Shown: piece by piece, positions 45,479 through 56,400 of the stretch
Layout: each line of letters opens with the position of its first letter
Numbering within the stretch: position 1 is the first letter of the stretch
DNA from: Amblyomma americanum
Lineage: Eukaryota; Arthropoda; Arachnida; Ixodida; Ixodidae
NCBI RefSeq assembly: GCF_052857255.1
Contig: NC_135505.1
Coordinates: 63,464,149 to 63,528,148, forward strand
Direction of reading: 5' to 3'
DNA length: 64,000 nt
Position numbers and translations under genes: made by a program
Notes under the pieces: model-generated
Database searches by the model: none
Told to the model about the DNA's origin: nothing
Seen by the model: the letters and a program-made list of their open reading frames with translations, nothing else

Positions 45479-45870
45479 CTAGGGCCAGCTGTCTGGATAC
45501 TCGGGATACCTGAGATACTCGCATACATTGCAATCGTCACTGTTTAAGTGCATGAGCCAATCATTGCACCAAGCAGAAATATAAGTAACATTGCGCTGAA
45601 TGAGGTCAGCATCATCGGGTGATTTTATTTCGCAAACAACAAAGCAGTCGTCAGCAAAGATGTGATTTTTAGATGCTACTTTGAAACGAAGATCATTGAT
45701 GTAAATGAGAAAGAGAAGTGGTGCAATGACTGACCCTTGAGGCACACCCGTGTAAATGCCACTGAAAGGTGAATTGTAGTTTTTAGCGGAAAGAAAGTGT
45801 GATCGGTTTTGAATAAAGTATTCGATTCATTTCAAAACGCTATAATCAATGTTCAGATTATTTATTTTAA
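45479..45870 (-). pseudogene. LINE reverse transcriptase fragment (Jockey/CR1 type)
   Basis: The minus-strand frame reads SPFSGIYTGVPQGSVIAPLL then FLIYINDL. It continues NHIFADDCFVV, with the catalytic ADD intact, then ISAWCNDWLMHLNSDDCNV. These are RT blocks 4-6 in one frame of about 90 codons. It then breaks off abruptly at 45479. It lacks the N-terminal RT fingers and everything 3', so it is a fragment. Confidence 0.85.
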
Positions 45871-46083
45871 AAAGTAATAGTAATCTAACGCATTGTAAAG
45901 TAACGCATCGAAGTGGCTGCAAGTGAGGAGCAACAACTGTAGAGGGCGTTCTTAGATGTCATCGGTGCAGACATCAGTGTAACCAATGCCCTGGTAAGGC
46001 AAATTAAGGAAAAATAGACCATGGCCTTGGAAATATTATTATCATTCAATGAAGTTCGCAAGGAAAACCACGCAACTGTGAAT
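45871..46083. other. No feature seen
   Basis: Short AT-rich spacer between two minus-strand LINE fragments of different type. Confidence 0.4.
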
Positions 46084-46272
46084 TAGCAGGAAAGAGAGTC
46101 TGCAGAGAGAGAGAGAATGAAAAGGAAACGCAGGGAGGTTAACCAGATCTGAGTCTCCGGTTTGCTACCCTACACTGGGGATGGGGGATAGCGGTTAGAA
46201 AGATGACAGAGAGGAAAACGCAAAAAAAAGGAACGTGCACACATGGAGGCACACACACACAAGGCGTTCCAG
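46084..46272 (-). mobile_element. 3' UTR of the RNase-H LINE
   Basis: It begins immediately after the stop of the 332-codon ORF. It contains CCTCCCTGCGTTTCCTTTTC and CTCTCTCTCTCTGC on the minus strand, and ends near the GAGAGAGA tract at 46102. The position and simple-repeat tail suit a LINE 3' end. Confidence 0.5.
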
Positions 46273-47271
46273 TTAAAGTATTTCACACAGGCCGGTAGAT
46301 TGTAAGAAGCGCAAAAGCGCTTGCACGGCCTTCTTCTCGGACGGTAGGTCTTTTCGATGTTGTAGAATTCTTTTTTCGGATAGCGGTTGGTCGTCCAGTT
46401 GATCAAGTTCGTGGCTAAGGCATGCCCTCTGTGGACTGTACTGCGGGCAGGAAGACAATATATGGCCAATTGATTCTTCATGGCCGCAGTGGTCACAGGT
46501 TTGGGTGTCGGTCATCCCTATGCAGAAGGCATAGGCTTTAGTAAAGGCAACACCCAACCAAAGTCGATATAAAAGCGTGGCGTCTCTACGGCGAAGCTGT
46601 GATGGCGCTCGAAGACTTAATGTTGGATCAAGTGAGTACAGTCGCGTATTTCTTAAATGTGGCTCATTCCATTGCGACTCGGTGCACTGCCGAGCAAGTA
46701 GGGGGAGCTTCCGTGCCGTGTCAGTTCTAGAAAGAGGAATTGGGACGTGGCGCTCCTCAGTATGGGCTGAGCGGGCAGCGTGATCCGCCCGTTCATTGCC
46801 GATAATCCCGCAGTGACTTGGAAGCCACTGGAACGTTATTTCATGGCCGGCATCACTTATATGGTGTAACGTCTCTGTAATATGGAAGATTAGTTGTTCG
46901 TGCGGTCCGCGTCGTAGAGGTGATAGTAGAGACTGCAGTGCCGCCTTCGAATCGCAGAATATTGTCCATTTGTGTGGCGGTTCATCACCAATGTGATGAA
47001 GGGCTGATAAGAGCGCTGCGAACTCTGCTGCCGTCGATGCTGTCGTGTGGGTCGTCTTAAATTTGATTGTTGTAGCTTTCGCTGGAATTACGATTGCCGC
47101 CTCGGAGCTGCTTGGAAGGACAGATCCAACAGTGTAAATATGCGTTGAGTCACGGTAGTTCTCGTACAAATGTATTAGCGTGAGCTGTCTAAGGGCTGGT
47201 GATGACAGATCAGCTTTTTTCGAGATACCAGGTATTGCAGAAAATTTGCGGTTGACAAGACACTCAGGCAA
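46273..47271 (-). pseudogene. LINE ORF2 C-terminal half: RNase H and zinc finger, 332 codons open
   Basis: This is the longest intact frame in the window. The RNase H domain occupies about residues 40-170: HIYTVGSVLPSSSEAA (the first catalytic Asp of the usual YTDGS is Val), TAAEFAALLSALHHIG (Glu present), FCDSKAALQSLL (Asp present), WLPSHCGIIGNERADHAAR (last Asp present). A zinc finger follows at about residue 260: CDHCGHEESIGHILSSC. The frame ends GLCEIL-stop near the element 3' end. RNase H removes the RNA strand after target-primed reverse transcription in I/R1-group LINEs. The RT is missing upstream, where a different LINE starts on the other strand, so it is 5'-truncated. Confidence 0.9.
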
Positions 47272-47730
47272 GGATGTCCTCTATACGCACTTCTATTCAT
47301 GCTCTACATCAGGAACAATGAAAGAAAGAAGACAGAAATGAGCGGATTAGGTTTTTCTGTATTGTAGCAAATGTACCAACTGGAGACGGGTTAAATGCCT
47401 TGGCTGATATGTGCCGATGACATCGAACTTTGTGCAGACGGTGCGAGGGATCTTCAACTATTCATTGACATTTATGGAAAAGGCGCGGAGGCTCTATAAC
47501 TGAGAATTAGCGCTGAAAAATTGGGATTCATGGTTTATAATGATGAGTCTGGTACGATCACGCTACAAAAATTAGATGGTCCTATAGGAAAGGCGTAAAA
47601 GCACATTGGTATCTGGAGAAATGATAGCCGAGAATATATGGGAGGCCAAAGGGAGGAATCTATAAAGAATGGAAAAAGAAACGCCGTCTGACGAATAATC
47701 ACGCCTTCCGGGGATACACGAACTATAAAA
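47265..47730 (+). pseudogene. LINE reverse transcriptase fragment, plus strand
   Basis: The frames give RQGCPLYALLFMLYIRN, then LICADDIELCADGARDLQLF and LRISAEKLGFMVYN. Later come YNDESGTITLQ and HIGIWRNDSREY, the thumb region. The catalytic block reads CADD instead of YADD. Several stops (after SVL, ETG and AL) break the frame. It abuts, head to head, the minus-strand RNase-H LINE at 47271. Confidence 0.85.
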
Positions 47731-47831
47731 TTATTCTGGCAATCTCGAATGGTTAATGGCACCGAGCGAAAACTTCAGAGTATCACTGCGGTCTTAAACC
47801 AGTCCGGTTTTTCCGGATCTCTGACTTTGTG

Positions 47832-47901
<70 letters not shown>
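47832..47901 (+). repeat. (GCCA)n microsatellite
   Basis: About 17 tandem GCCA units directly abutting copy A of the large repeat unit. Copy C has four GCCA units at 59674-59692, about 170 bp before the shared sequence starts. The microsatellite therefore belongs to the unit and expanded in A. Confidence 0.95.
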
Positions 47902-47902
<1 letters not shown>

Positions 47903-49498
47903 TGTGGCTCAGCAGTCGCCGATAGTGGTCAAAAATTGGGAATTTTTGTCACTGAATTAAGTCCAAGCATCGCGTACAGTGGTTTTATTGATAACATAAA
48001 TCACTCCTACAACAAAGCATTTTAGATGATCGCTAGGAATCGTATTACAAAAAAAGAAAACGCGGCTGGGGCAGAAGGTCGTTCAGGCTCAATTTCCGGC
48101 TGACGCGACGACTGGTTTATCTACCGCAGTGAACGTTCTCGCTTCAAAAAATGTTAAGAAAAGCGTGGATAGATGCAATACTCCTAGATCAAAATAAATC
48201 CAAGCATTGTATGTACAAATCTTTTAGCAAAGTCATGAGATCAGTAAATACGTAGTAATTTTAGTAAGCAGAGCGAAACTACTATAAATTACTCAGAGAT
48301 GTTTGCTGCAACTCCGGGAAATTTTGGCCAGAGGTCAAGAAATTTACGCATTCCACAGCACATACCGAGATTGCCCACATTTGCTGCTGATATGCCACGA
48401 AGTTGCCAATATACGCAATAACAGCTCAAGCAGAGCCCTATCACAAAGTAATATCACAAACTGCACATTTGAATTTCAGAAACCGCATGCAGATCTTTAT
48501 AACAACATAGCGGCTGTACTCGGTGATTTTAGGTCAATTCTTTATTAAATACGCTTCCCATGTAATCGCTGACGTTCTAACACATATCATTCTCATTAAT
48601 AGCATCCTTCTTACTGCAATATTTCCTTCTGAGGCCATAATAACATTATAGTGCCTGATTCTAAAAGTGGAAGTGATCGCTGAGGCAATAATTTTCGTCC
48701 TATATAAGCACTTCTGTACAATTGAATATTAGGATGCTGTCCAAAATGTAGAACTATAAGGTTGCGCATAAGAACAATGCAATTTATGAGGCAAAATACG
48801 GACAAGAAAAAACAATTCAACCGAACAGGCATTACTGCCCGTTAAAAATGCTACAACAAAAATATATAACAAAAGCTGCGCTACAATAGATATTTTTTGA
48901 TCTACTAAATGACTTTAATTCGTAATACTATGAAATGTTTGTATAACAATGTGTGACTGCGGCATTAAAGGTATTGCATTAAATCTAACGAGAATGGGAA
49001 TAGGCCCAATATGTTCCAATAAATGATGCATCGGCCTCAGTAATAAAAATACTATATGCCACGCCGCAGCGCGCAATTCCCAGACTGCTGTTGTGCAGTC
49101 TGTAAATCAGTGTTATATGGAGTATGATACGTTTACGTATATAAATTTCGTGCCCATACGATACCAATCATTTTTTTCGTGCCCATCACTTCCCCGATCT
49201 ACTTAAGGCCACAGTGTATAATTACCTCGTATCGCCGTTCCATGAGCTGTATAATAAAAATGTATGGTTAAACACCGACAAAACTATGTACGTAATCTGG
49301 GTACTAATAAAGAGACCTTTGCGTTTTAAAAAATCTCTTAAGTTTCAGCAGTAATCTAATAGATCAAGTAACAACGCCAAAATTCTAGGTATATGAAAAC
49401 AACTGATCTTTGAATACACATGTCAGCCGTCTAAGATGAGTTCAATAATGCTGCTTTTAGGCCTATTTGGTGCATATTAATACTACAAAAGCCGGACA

Positions 49499-50239
49499 TT
49501 ATGAAAAACCTGGCGCTATCAAACGACGACACAGAGGGGACACAGCGCTACTCGCAACTACAAGAAATTTTATTCAGAGGCTTCTATATATACAACAAAA
49601 ACCAGCTAGGATTGCAGCTAGGGTGGAGCAGAGTGCAAAGAAAAGAAAAGGAGGATGTGCTGTCAAACATTTATCACCATACGTCGCTTGCAAAGTGGGA
49701 ACAGTGTACAAATTCCCTTTGTCGTGCGGAAAGGTGTACATAGGCCAGAGTGGTCGATGTTTGAATGTGCGGCTGATGGAGCATGCTGGAGCTTTGGAAA
49801 GAGGTGACACTTCAAATAGTATGGTTATCCATTGTCGTGACTGCAGCAAGCACAAGAAGAAATGTTCTCCCATTTTTTCCAAAGCGTGTGTTCTTTTTCG
49901 TCACCGAGATCGTGTAACGAGTGAGATTGTTGAAGCCTATCATATCGCGGAAACGGGACATACATGTGTCAGTGACCCTTCAGTTGGATTGTCTGAAGGA
50001 GAGATAAGTTATTTGAAAGAGCGATTGAAATCCGTGTGTTAATCTCTTCCTGTACTTCGGTCGGCAAGTGGCGTGCGATTACTTTGGGTTGTTTTGGTTT
50101 TTGTTGTATATATAGAAGCCTCTGAATAAAATTTCTTGTAGTTGCGAGTAGCGCTGTGTCCCCTCTGTGTCGTCGTTTGATAGCGCCAGGTTTTTTCATA
50201 ATGAACGTGTACCAACTAGCTCAACTTTCTGCCCTGTTG
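49499..50239 (+). mobile_element. Short Penelope-like element with inverted arms and 11-bp target duplication
   Basis: AAAGCCGGACA occurs just before (49488-49498) and just after (50240-50250) the element. Copy C has one uninterrupted GGCGGACAGTTGGCTAC at the same place: an empty site. The element has near-perfect 105-bp inverted arms at 49499-49603 and 50096-50202. Between them is a GIY-YIG coding block, and after the right arm comes TACCAACTAGCTCAA, the Penelope 3' signature. The total of 741 bp means RT is missing. The arms suit the inverted terminal structures known for Penelope-like elements. Confidence 0.85.
49604..50042 (+). pseudogene. Penelope GIY-YIG endonuclease domain, open frame
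   Basis: The frame encodes VYKFPLSCGKVYIGQSGRCL, then NVRLMEHAGAL, IHCRDCSKHKK, RVTSEIVEAYHIAETG and ISYLKERLKS before the stop. This has the VYIGQ-GRCLN-RL-EH core, the HC--C block and the E-EAYHI block of the C-terminal nuclease of Penelope-like retroelements, with Tyr, Arg and Glu positions intact. The nuclease nicks target DNA to prime reverse transcription. It is open through the whole domain but lacks the RT, so it is a truncated copy. The frame upstream runs through the left arm into flanking DNA (to 49467). Confidence 0.85.
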
Positions 50240-51589
50240 AAAGCCGGACAGTTCGCTACCTGAATAAGATAAAAAAATTGTCGCACAGCTTTGGCTGTTA
50301 TATGGTGTATTCCACTCTAATCTATTCGATGCCCTCTTCGATTTGGTACGTAGGAACCGAGAAAGCTCGAAATTATAAGAAGTTAAACTCATTACAGAAC
50401 AAAACCAGGGAGATATTTAAAGTTTCAATGGCAAGCCTCTACTTCCCTCGTGTCCGTTCTTTTAAAACATTGAATAAAACAGCAAACTTCGTGAAATTGC
50501 ACAATGTTAAAATACACAAAGGAATAGAAAGTATCGCATACCTACAAATTCAAAGCCATGTTCACAATATTCTGTTAAAAGACTCATAAAAACATCTGAC
50601 ATAAGAACAAGCTATGAACGGCAGCACACAGATAAACAGATACCAAATTTGTTGAATCGGTATGATGCGGCTACCAAATTAAACAAACTATCCCTAAAAA
50701 TAAAATATTTCTTAACCACATATTTTTCACGCATGACGTTTACTTTGTATAGATTAGGCATTGTTCATGCTGTTTTGTTGTGCCATAAAATGTATATAAT
50801 TCGTTAACTTTCTGCAGCGCTATACAGTAGCTGGTTTTTAAAATATCGCTGTGTTTAAAATATATTTACAATGTTAATATGAATGTCTTTTCTGAGTTTT
50901 GTTTTTGCGAAACAATTCACTAGGTTTTCTTAAACTTAGCTGAATATTATTTCTATTGCAGATGTTCTTAACTTTTGGGATTATTTGCAGCCCTAATTTC
51001 GTGACCACGTTTTGAATTTATATATTTATTTACGTTTTGAAGTGCATTTGTGAAATGCTTTTTGAGCACGGTCCTTTACCTGCTCTCTGAACGTCACCCG
51101 GACCAAAACCATTCGTCAGGCATTGTGACCTTTAGATTTCACTTCGGCTTTATGCGATGGAAAGGAACACTTAAAGACAACGAGTAAAGTGTGCTTAGTC
51201 ATGGTCTTTGTTTTCGTTCTGCAGTCATTCCCAGGGCTGCAAAAACTAAAGGATTATTAGTAATCGTGTTCGAGGTGGATGGAAACTCTTCTTGTGTTCA
51301 TCAATATCATGCGTAGGTAAAGAGACGCCATATTGTCATTTTCACGTGACATTACAATGACACGATATAGTGAAAAGCAATTTTTTGCATTTGTGGCAGT
51401 TTTATCTATTCCTACGTTTTTTTAAACAATGCCACCAGAGCTGTGATCACTATCAGTATAAGTGTGACAAACGTTTATCTGGGTAGTATAGAGGTGCTTT
51501 CACTTGTTACTCGAAATTAGGCAACACTAATTTTTTCCGTTTTTGCTTCCAAATGCATGCACAGTTCACTACAGATTCTTTCGTGCTCC

Positions 51590-51825
51590 GTGGTTTGTTT
51601 GTTTGGCTTTTTATTAACCAAAGCGGATTAGGCTAAGAAGAAAACCGCAGTTGAGGGCCCCGGCTCATTTGGAACGCATTGCATTCTTTAATATGCACTG
51701 ACATAGCTCGGTCTACATTTGGCCTCCATCAAAATGTCACCTCAACTGCCAGGACCGAATTTTCGTCTTCGGGTCTTTGGGCCAGAAGCCGGGCACCATA
51801 AAAACTAAGCCACAGCGGCGGCTAA
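51590..51825 (-). mobile_element. SINE in copy A
   Basis: TTTGTTTGGCTTTTTATTAACC, then GCAGTTGAGGGCCCCGGCTCA, TTTAATATGCACTGACATAGC, TTTGGCCTCCATC and AACTAAGCCACAGCGGCGGC: the same order as the reversed SINE at 9335. It lies at the same position as in copies B and C, so it was inserted before the unit was duplicated. Confidence 0.75.
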
Positions 51826-52474
51826 TGTGCTGTAATACCTTTACTTGTGCAATCGAGATGAGAGGCATAGTCCTTTAATACTGTTTATTGACAATAACCC
51901 ATAAAGGAAAACATATATTCAAGCTGTTTAAAAAGTCATCCATCCATTCTTTGCTTCTAATTACCTTCATAACAATGAGCAAAGTCAGAGAGGATAATAA
52001 AAGATGTGGCGGAAAAAAAATGTGTGTTTGGTTTTGAATTTAGACTGTCGGAAAACCAAACACGAAAATCTTTTAAGTTTACCCATGAATGTATCTTCCT
52101 GAAGCGTATCATTAGCACTAACTCTTTGCTGTTAAACTGATGGCGTTCTCCCGTCTGGGCGTAGAGGCCCCTCGTTGAGCGCTGCCATGTTATCATATAT
52201 GAAATGATTCTGGACAGTATATCTATATGACAAGAGCATTGCTATCTGAAGGAGTCGTTGAGTTCGTGTGTTGCGTCTGTCCAAGAAATCACTGCGTTCA
52301 GGTAGCCTTCACGTGTACTTCCTTCTTGCTAACTGGCTTGTCGCTATCAGCGGGACCCTTCTGATCTCTATCTTTTGCCCTTACTTGAAGCACCCAGCCA
52401 CGCTTCTATCAGGAGCGATAACTTTTTCTTGTGTTGAACGCGTACAGAACGCGTCAGTGCATCTGCTTTCTAGT

Positions 52475-52560
52475 TTTTTTTGCGTCAAGTGTTGCCAACG
52501 TCCACTCTGGCGAAGTCCTGGTATATACGGACATCCTGAAAATGCGCCGTAGTTTCTTCG
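52475..52560 (+). other. Conserved frame of unknown meaning, copy A
   Basis: VLVYTDILKMRRSFFAATQ and a stop is identical, or nearly so, at 57086-57142 (B) and 63759-63815 (C), preceded by VANVYSSEDDR in B and C. Copy A lacks about 10 bp here. The frame is open for 63 codons in B and C. It may be chance conservation in a young part of the unit or the tail of an unknown ORF. Confidence 0.3.
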
Positions 52561-53062
52561 CTGCCACTCAATAAAGCGAGGTTTCCGTGCTGCTTGTAGG
52601 CAAACATCAACCTTTCTTCCGCTAATGGCGGCTTGCCCGTAGCGTTGTAGCGCCTGTCAGCAGTCACGCTCTTGATAACCGTTGAAACGACAAGTCTACA
52701 GGGAACTTCTCCTTATTTCTAAAGTGACCGACTTTTCTTTGATGTCTCAAGCAAAACCGTTTGAGAAAATAATCAGTGTTATCGGAATATACTTTTCCGA
52801 ATTATTTCAGATATGGTAACACGGCAGTGCTCAACGAAACGACCGAAACAGAAATTGTCTCAAGCGAAACACCTTCAGACAATTCCCTGAAAAGAGGAAG
52901 AAGAAACAAACATAAAGACAAAGCTGACGCTGCAGTTGCACTTACATTATATTGCCTAGACCAACTCTTTAGTACATTCATTGTGTGTGACGTGCCCGCT
53001 CATAGATATCCTCCAAGAAACCCACTTCCACTTCATGACACGACATCTTGATAGAAAGATTG

Positions 53063-53383
53063 TTATCCTCTTTTTGTATTGAAGACTTGAAATACATCAA
53101 CGTATAGGATGATGTGCCCTAGCGGCTGCCTTGATGACTGCAGCAGTTTGTGTTTCCACTCCCGACAGTTATTGGGAGATTGCGCACTTCCGCCATTCTG
53201 CACCAGACTGAATTTGCCTTGAGCTCTTTCATTAAAGCATAGGATTTTTTGGCCAATGTAAATATTTTTGCATGCGAAGTGCTTGCTACAATACACCTTA
53301 GTGACACATTCCGCAGGGTTCTTTGTGCACAGCGCCTTCATAATTTTTTTCCTTATCAGTCGTGTTTGATAACTTTCAAACAC
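53063..53383 (-). pseudogene. Second GIY-YIG-like (Penelope-type) fragment, copy A
   Basis: The minus-strand frame reads VTKVYCSKHFACKNIYIGQK, then CFNERAQGKFSLVQN and SAQSPNNCREWKHK. Its (K)NIYIGQ--CFNERA---F and NNCREWKHK layout parallels KVYIGQTGRCLNxRLxEH plus the HCRDC block of Penelope nucleases, but belongs to a different subfamily than 49604-50042. It is part of the composite unit and recurs in copy B. It is broken downstream. Confidence 0.45.
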
Positions 53384-53936
53384 GAGATAAGTATATGTTC
53401 CTGCTGCATAGGCTGGCTATTTACTTAAGATTAAGCGATGTCTTGTGCATATAGACATTACTTGTCTATTTCTGATGCTCTCCTAGCACTGAAGTTAACA
53501 AAGTTAGCTGTTATCGCAAAGTTACCCAGTATTTGAACCGACCGACGACAGTTAACATCGTGTGTCCGCGGTTACGTGCCCAAGTCGCGCTTATATCACG
53601 CATACCGAGGTAACTTTGCCTTGGTGGCATGCGGTGCGAGGTAGATAAATGATGCCGCCAAAGCATGCAGGCCTGCTCAGCAGTAGCCGTCACAGTTACG
53701 GTAAAGCGGCCAATGTCCACATGACGCACCAATCGGATAGCGAGGTTGCCACGGATGCAGCTGAGGTGGTGCGTTTTCCTTTCAACGTTGTAAGTAGGTT
53801 ACAGTCCAGACTCTGGCACGTAGGGATGGTCAAACAGAGGAAAAACGCGTCGCGGAACTGCGCGTAAACGCGGTGCACGAAAAGATGGTCAAGTCCGTAC
53901 CAAGACATTTTCCAACCCGCATAGCACTCTTGCTTT

Positions 53937-54510
53937 GTAGCGACAGCTACATTCCGGTAGCATTTCGAGCCTTCAGCGTGACGGTGGCGGCGTTGCCACC
54001 GTGTGGCTGCGCCACCACTCTGTGGCTGTGCTGCCACCGTGTGGCGGCGCCACCACGTTGTCACGTGGTTGGGAACGTGGTGCGCAGCAGCGGCCGGCGG
54101 CGCGGAGCCGCGGCTGATCACGTAGTTCGTCACGTTGTTGATCACGTTACCAAGTTGCACTCAGCCATCTGTTGCTATCAATTCACTCCATATTTAACCA
54201 GAGCTAAACCATCGCCAATTTTGTAGCGATATCTATATTACGGTAGCATTCGAGCCGCCAGCGTGGCGGCGCCGTGGCGGTGGCGGCGCTGCCACCCTGT
54301 GACTGCGCTGCCATCCTGCAGCGACGCTGCCTTATCCTGCGGATGCGCAGACAGGCTGTCACGTGGTGTGTCACGTGATTCGGAGCAGCTCCTGGCGGCT
54401 CGGCGCCACATCACATCACGTGCTTCGTGATGTGGTCGGTCACGTGACCAAGTTGCACTCGGCCAACTGCAGCTCAACGTTTAAGCAGATCTAAACCACC
54501 GCCGATTTTT
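53937..54510. mobile_element. CACGTG-rich repeat, tandem dimer inserted in copy A
   Basis: Two head-to-tail units start GTAGCGACAGCTACATTCCG (53937) and GTAGCGATATCTATATTACG (54224). Each has GCCACC-rich GC blocks, CACGTG words and ACCAAGTTGCACTC, and ends in a TTTAACCAGAGCTAAACC-like word. Copy B at the same position (58335-58350) lacks it, reading CACTTTTGTTTTTCCTCAAAACG, so this is a clean presence/absence pair. The related copy is at 7025-7230. It is non-coding, GC-rich and has very high CpG content. Confidence 0.75.
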
Positions 54511-54879
54511 TTCTTCAAAACAAATGCACAATTGACTTAGTCTTATACGTGGCTCACCGCTCATGACAAGTGCAACGGATGGAGAAATTCAAGTTATACT
54601 AGCCAGCGCTGATAATCAGCATTTTAACTGGTTGTATCACCGTTTGATATTTTGTTTGGGTTCCTCTTCTGTAGTAGACTCGCACAAACCGCCAAGATGC
54701 GATGTATACAGGAAAGGTAGACATACGTAGGCCCTCAATGTGCACATTTTCATTGTCTTACAGTCCTAGCGGGAACGCCTTTTTGGGACATTAATGAGGC
54801 AGTTCATCGCACTCCCACGTTTCACTATTTCTGAATGAGCGCTGTTGTAAAAGAAAAATGTTTTGTACAGTTTTTTGGT

Positions 54880-55230
54880 TGCTATATGGTGCATTCGAGT
54901 CTAGTGTACTCAATGCCCTCTTCGATCTGGTTTGGGGAACTAAGACAGCTCCAAATTATAAGAAGTTATTTTCATTAGAGAAGAAAACCATGGGAATGTT
55001 TAAAATTTCAATGGCAAGCCTCTTCTTCTATCGTGTCCGTTCTTTCGAAAACATTTGTAATCACAGCAAACTTCCTGGAATTACACTCTTAGAGTACACA
55101 AAAGAACAGCAAATTTCTCGTATCATCAAATTCACAGCCATGTTCACAATATTCTCTTAGAAGATTCATAGGAACATCTCACACCAGAACAGTCTATGAA
55201 CGGCAGCACACAGATTATCAAATACCAACC
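54880..55230 (+). pseudogene. CR1-like LINE C-terminal remnant in copy B
   Basis: ALFDLVWGTKTAPNYKKLFS, then LEKKTMGMFKISMASLFF is the region after the RT palm (WG---Y---L--LQKK--RI). RTVYERQHTD follows in pieces. It corresponds to A 50330-50660 and C 61540-61870. Confidence 0.75.
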
Positions 55231-56174
55231 TTGATGAATAGGTATGAAGCAGTTGCTAATTTAAATAAATCAGCCCTAAATATTAAATATTTGTTAACCA
55301 CATATTGCTCATTGGTAACACTCAATTTGTGCAGTTTAGACATTCTGCACACGGGTTTGCTGTGCCATAAAATGTACATTTTTCGACAATTTTCTTCAGC
55401 GCCATGCAGTAGCTCGTTTTTAAATTATCGATGTGCCAGTATTTTCATTAATAATATAAATATCTTTACTGAGGTTTGTTTATTGCAAAACAATTCATAA
55501 TGTTTTGGTAATCTTACCTGAATATTATTTCTACTGCAGACGTTTTTACCTTTTGGGATTATGTGCAGCCCTTACTTCAAAACCATGTTTCTCACTTTGC
55601 AATTTTATTTATGTTTTGAAGTGCATTTGTCAAATGCTTTTCGGTGACGTTCCTTTGCCTGCTCGCTGCACGTCACCCGGACCGAAAGCCTTCGTCAGAC
55701 ATTGTAGTCTTTAGATTTGGCTCTGGCTTTCTGCAATGAAAAGAAACAAATAAATACAAAGAGATAGCTTTGCTTGCTCATGACCTTTGTTTCGTTCTGC
55801 AGTCATTACCGTGGCTGCATAAACTAAAGGATTATAAGTGGTCGTGTTCGAAGTGCATGAAAACTCTCCTTGTCTTCATCATTATCATACTAAGGTACTT
55901 TGACGCCACATTGTCATTTCCACGTGAAAATACATTGACACTAATGAGCGAAAAACTGTTTGTCGACTTTGTGGCTGTTTTATGATTTCCTGCTTTTATT
56001 TTTTCTTAAACAGGACCACTAGGGCTGTGAACCCTTTCAGTGTAAGCGTATCAAATGTTTACGTGGAGTGTATCGAGGTACTTTCACTTGTTACTAGACA
56101 GTAAGCACCACTAATTTTTGCCGTTTTTGCTTCCAGATGTATGCACTGTTCACTACAGATTTCCTCGGGGCGCT

Positions 56175-56400
56175 GTTGTTTGTTTGGTTGGTTTTAAAGG
56201 CCAAAATCACACCAGGCTAAGAGGACAATCGTAGTTGAGAGCCCTGGCTGATTTGGAGCGCCTTGCATTCCTTACTATGCCCCCACATCGCACGGTCTAC
56301 CATTTGGCCTCCATCAAAATGTCACCGCCACGGCCGGGACTGAATATGCGTCTTCGGGCCAGAAGCCGATCACCATAACCACTAAGTGACCGCGGCGTCT
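56175..56400 (-). mobile_element. SINE in copy B
   Basis: TTTGTTTGGTTGGTTTTAAAG, then CCTTGCATTCCTTACTATGC and GACTGAATATGCGTCTTCGG, then CCATAACCACTAAGTGACCGCGGC. Orthologous position to the SINEs in copies A and C. Confidence 0.75.

Larger units (their letters stand above)
48295..50660 (+). pseudogene. CR1-like LINE remnant in copy A
   Basis: The plus-strand frames, with many breaks, give an IFPSE block near 48625, ATPQRAIPRLLL near 49060 (from VPQGSILGPLL), CPYDTNHFF near 49150 (from (A)DDTNLFF), LFHELYNKNVWLNTDKTMYV near 49270, and the RT-connection end SSIWYVGTEKARNYKKLNSL at 50335. RTSYERQHTD in the 3' part corresponds to TNYGKQSI in CR1 relatives. The catalytic Asp pair is damaged. 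The element is interrupted by a Penelope insertion at 49499-50239. Confidence 0.75.
47902..54878 (+). repeat. Large composite repeat unit, copy A
   Basis: It starts GCTGTGGCTCAGCAGTCGCC and aligns with copy C from 59856 onward. Its second half aligns with copy B. Order: decayed CR1-like LINE (about 48295-50660), AT-rich spacer, SINE (51590), shared plus-strand frame (52475), minus-strand GIY-YIG-like block (53063), GC-rich block (53500-53930), and an AT-rich end to about 54872. Two later insertions occur only here: Penelope at 49499-50239 and the CACGTG dimer at 53937-54510. Copies differ by many substitutions and indels, so the duplication is old. Confidence 0.8.

Noticed and set aside
47832..47901. 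CRISPR-like or regulatory array
   Set aside because: It is a simple GCCA tetranucleotide repeat without spacers.
49499..50239. DNA transposon with long terminal inverted repeats
   Set aside because: The 105-bp arms alone would fit, but the enclosed ORF is a Penelope GIY-YIG domain, the 3' tail continues past the right arm to the Penelope terminus, and the target duplication is 11 bp.
49499..50239. Hammerhead ribozyme motif in the Penelope arms
   Set aside because: Such ribozymes are known in some Penelope ends, but I could not find the CTGATGA core with a matching GAAA in either arm.
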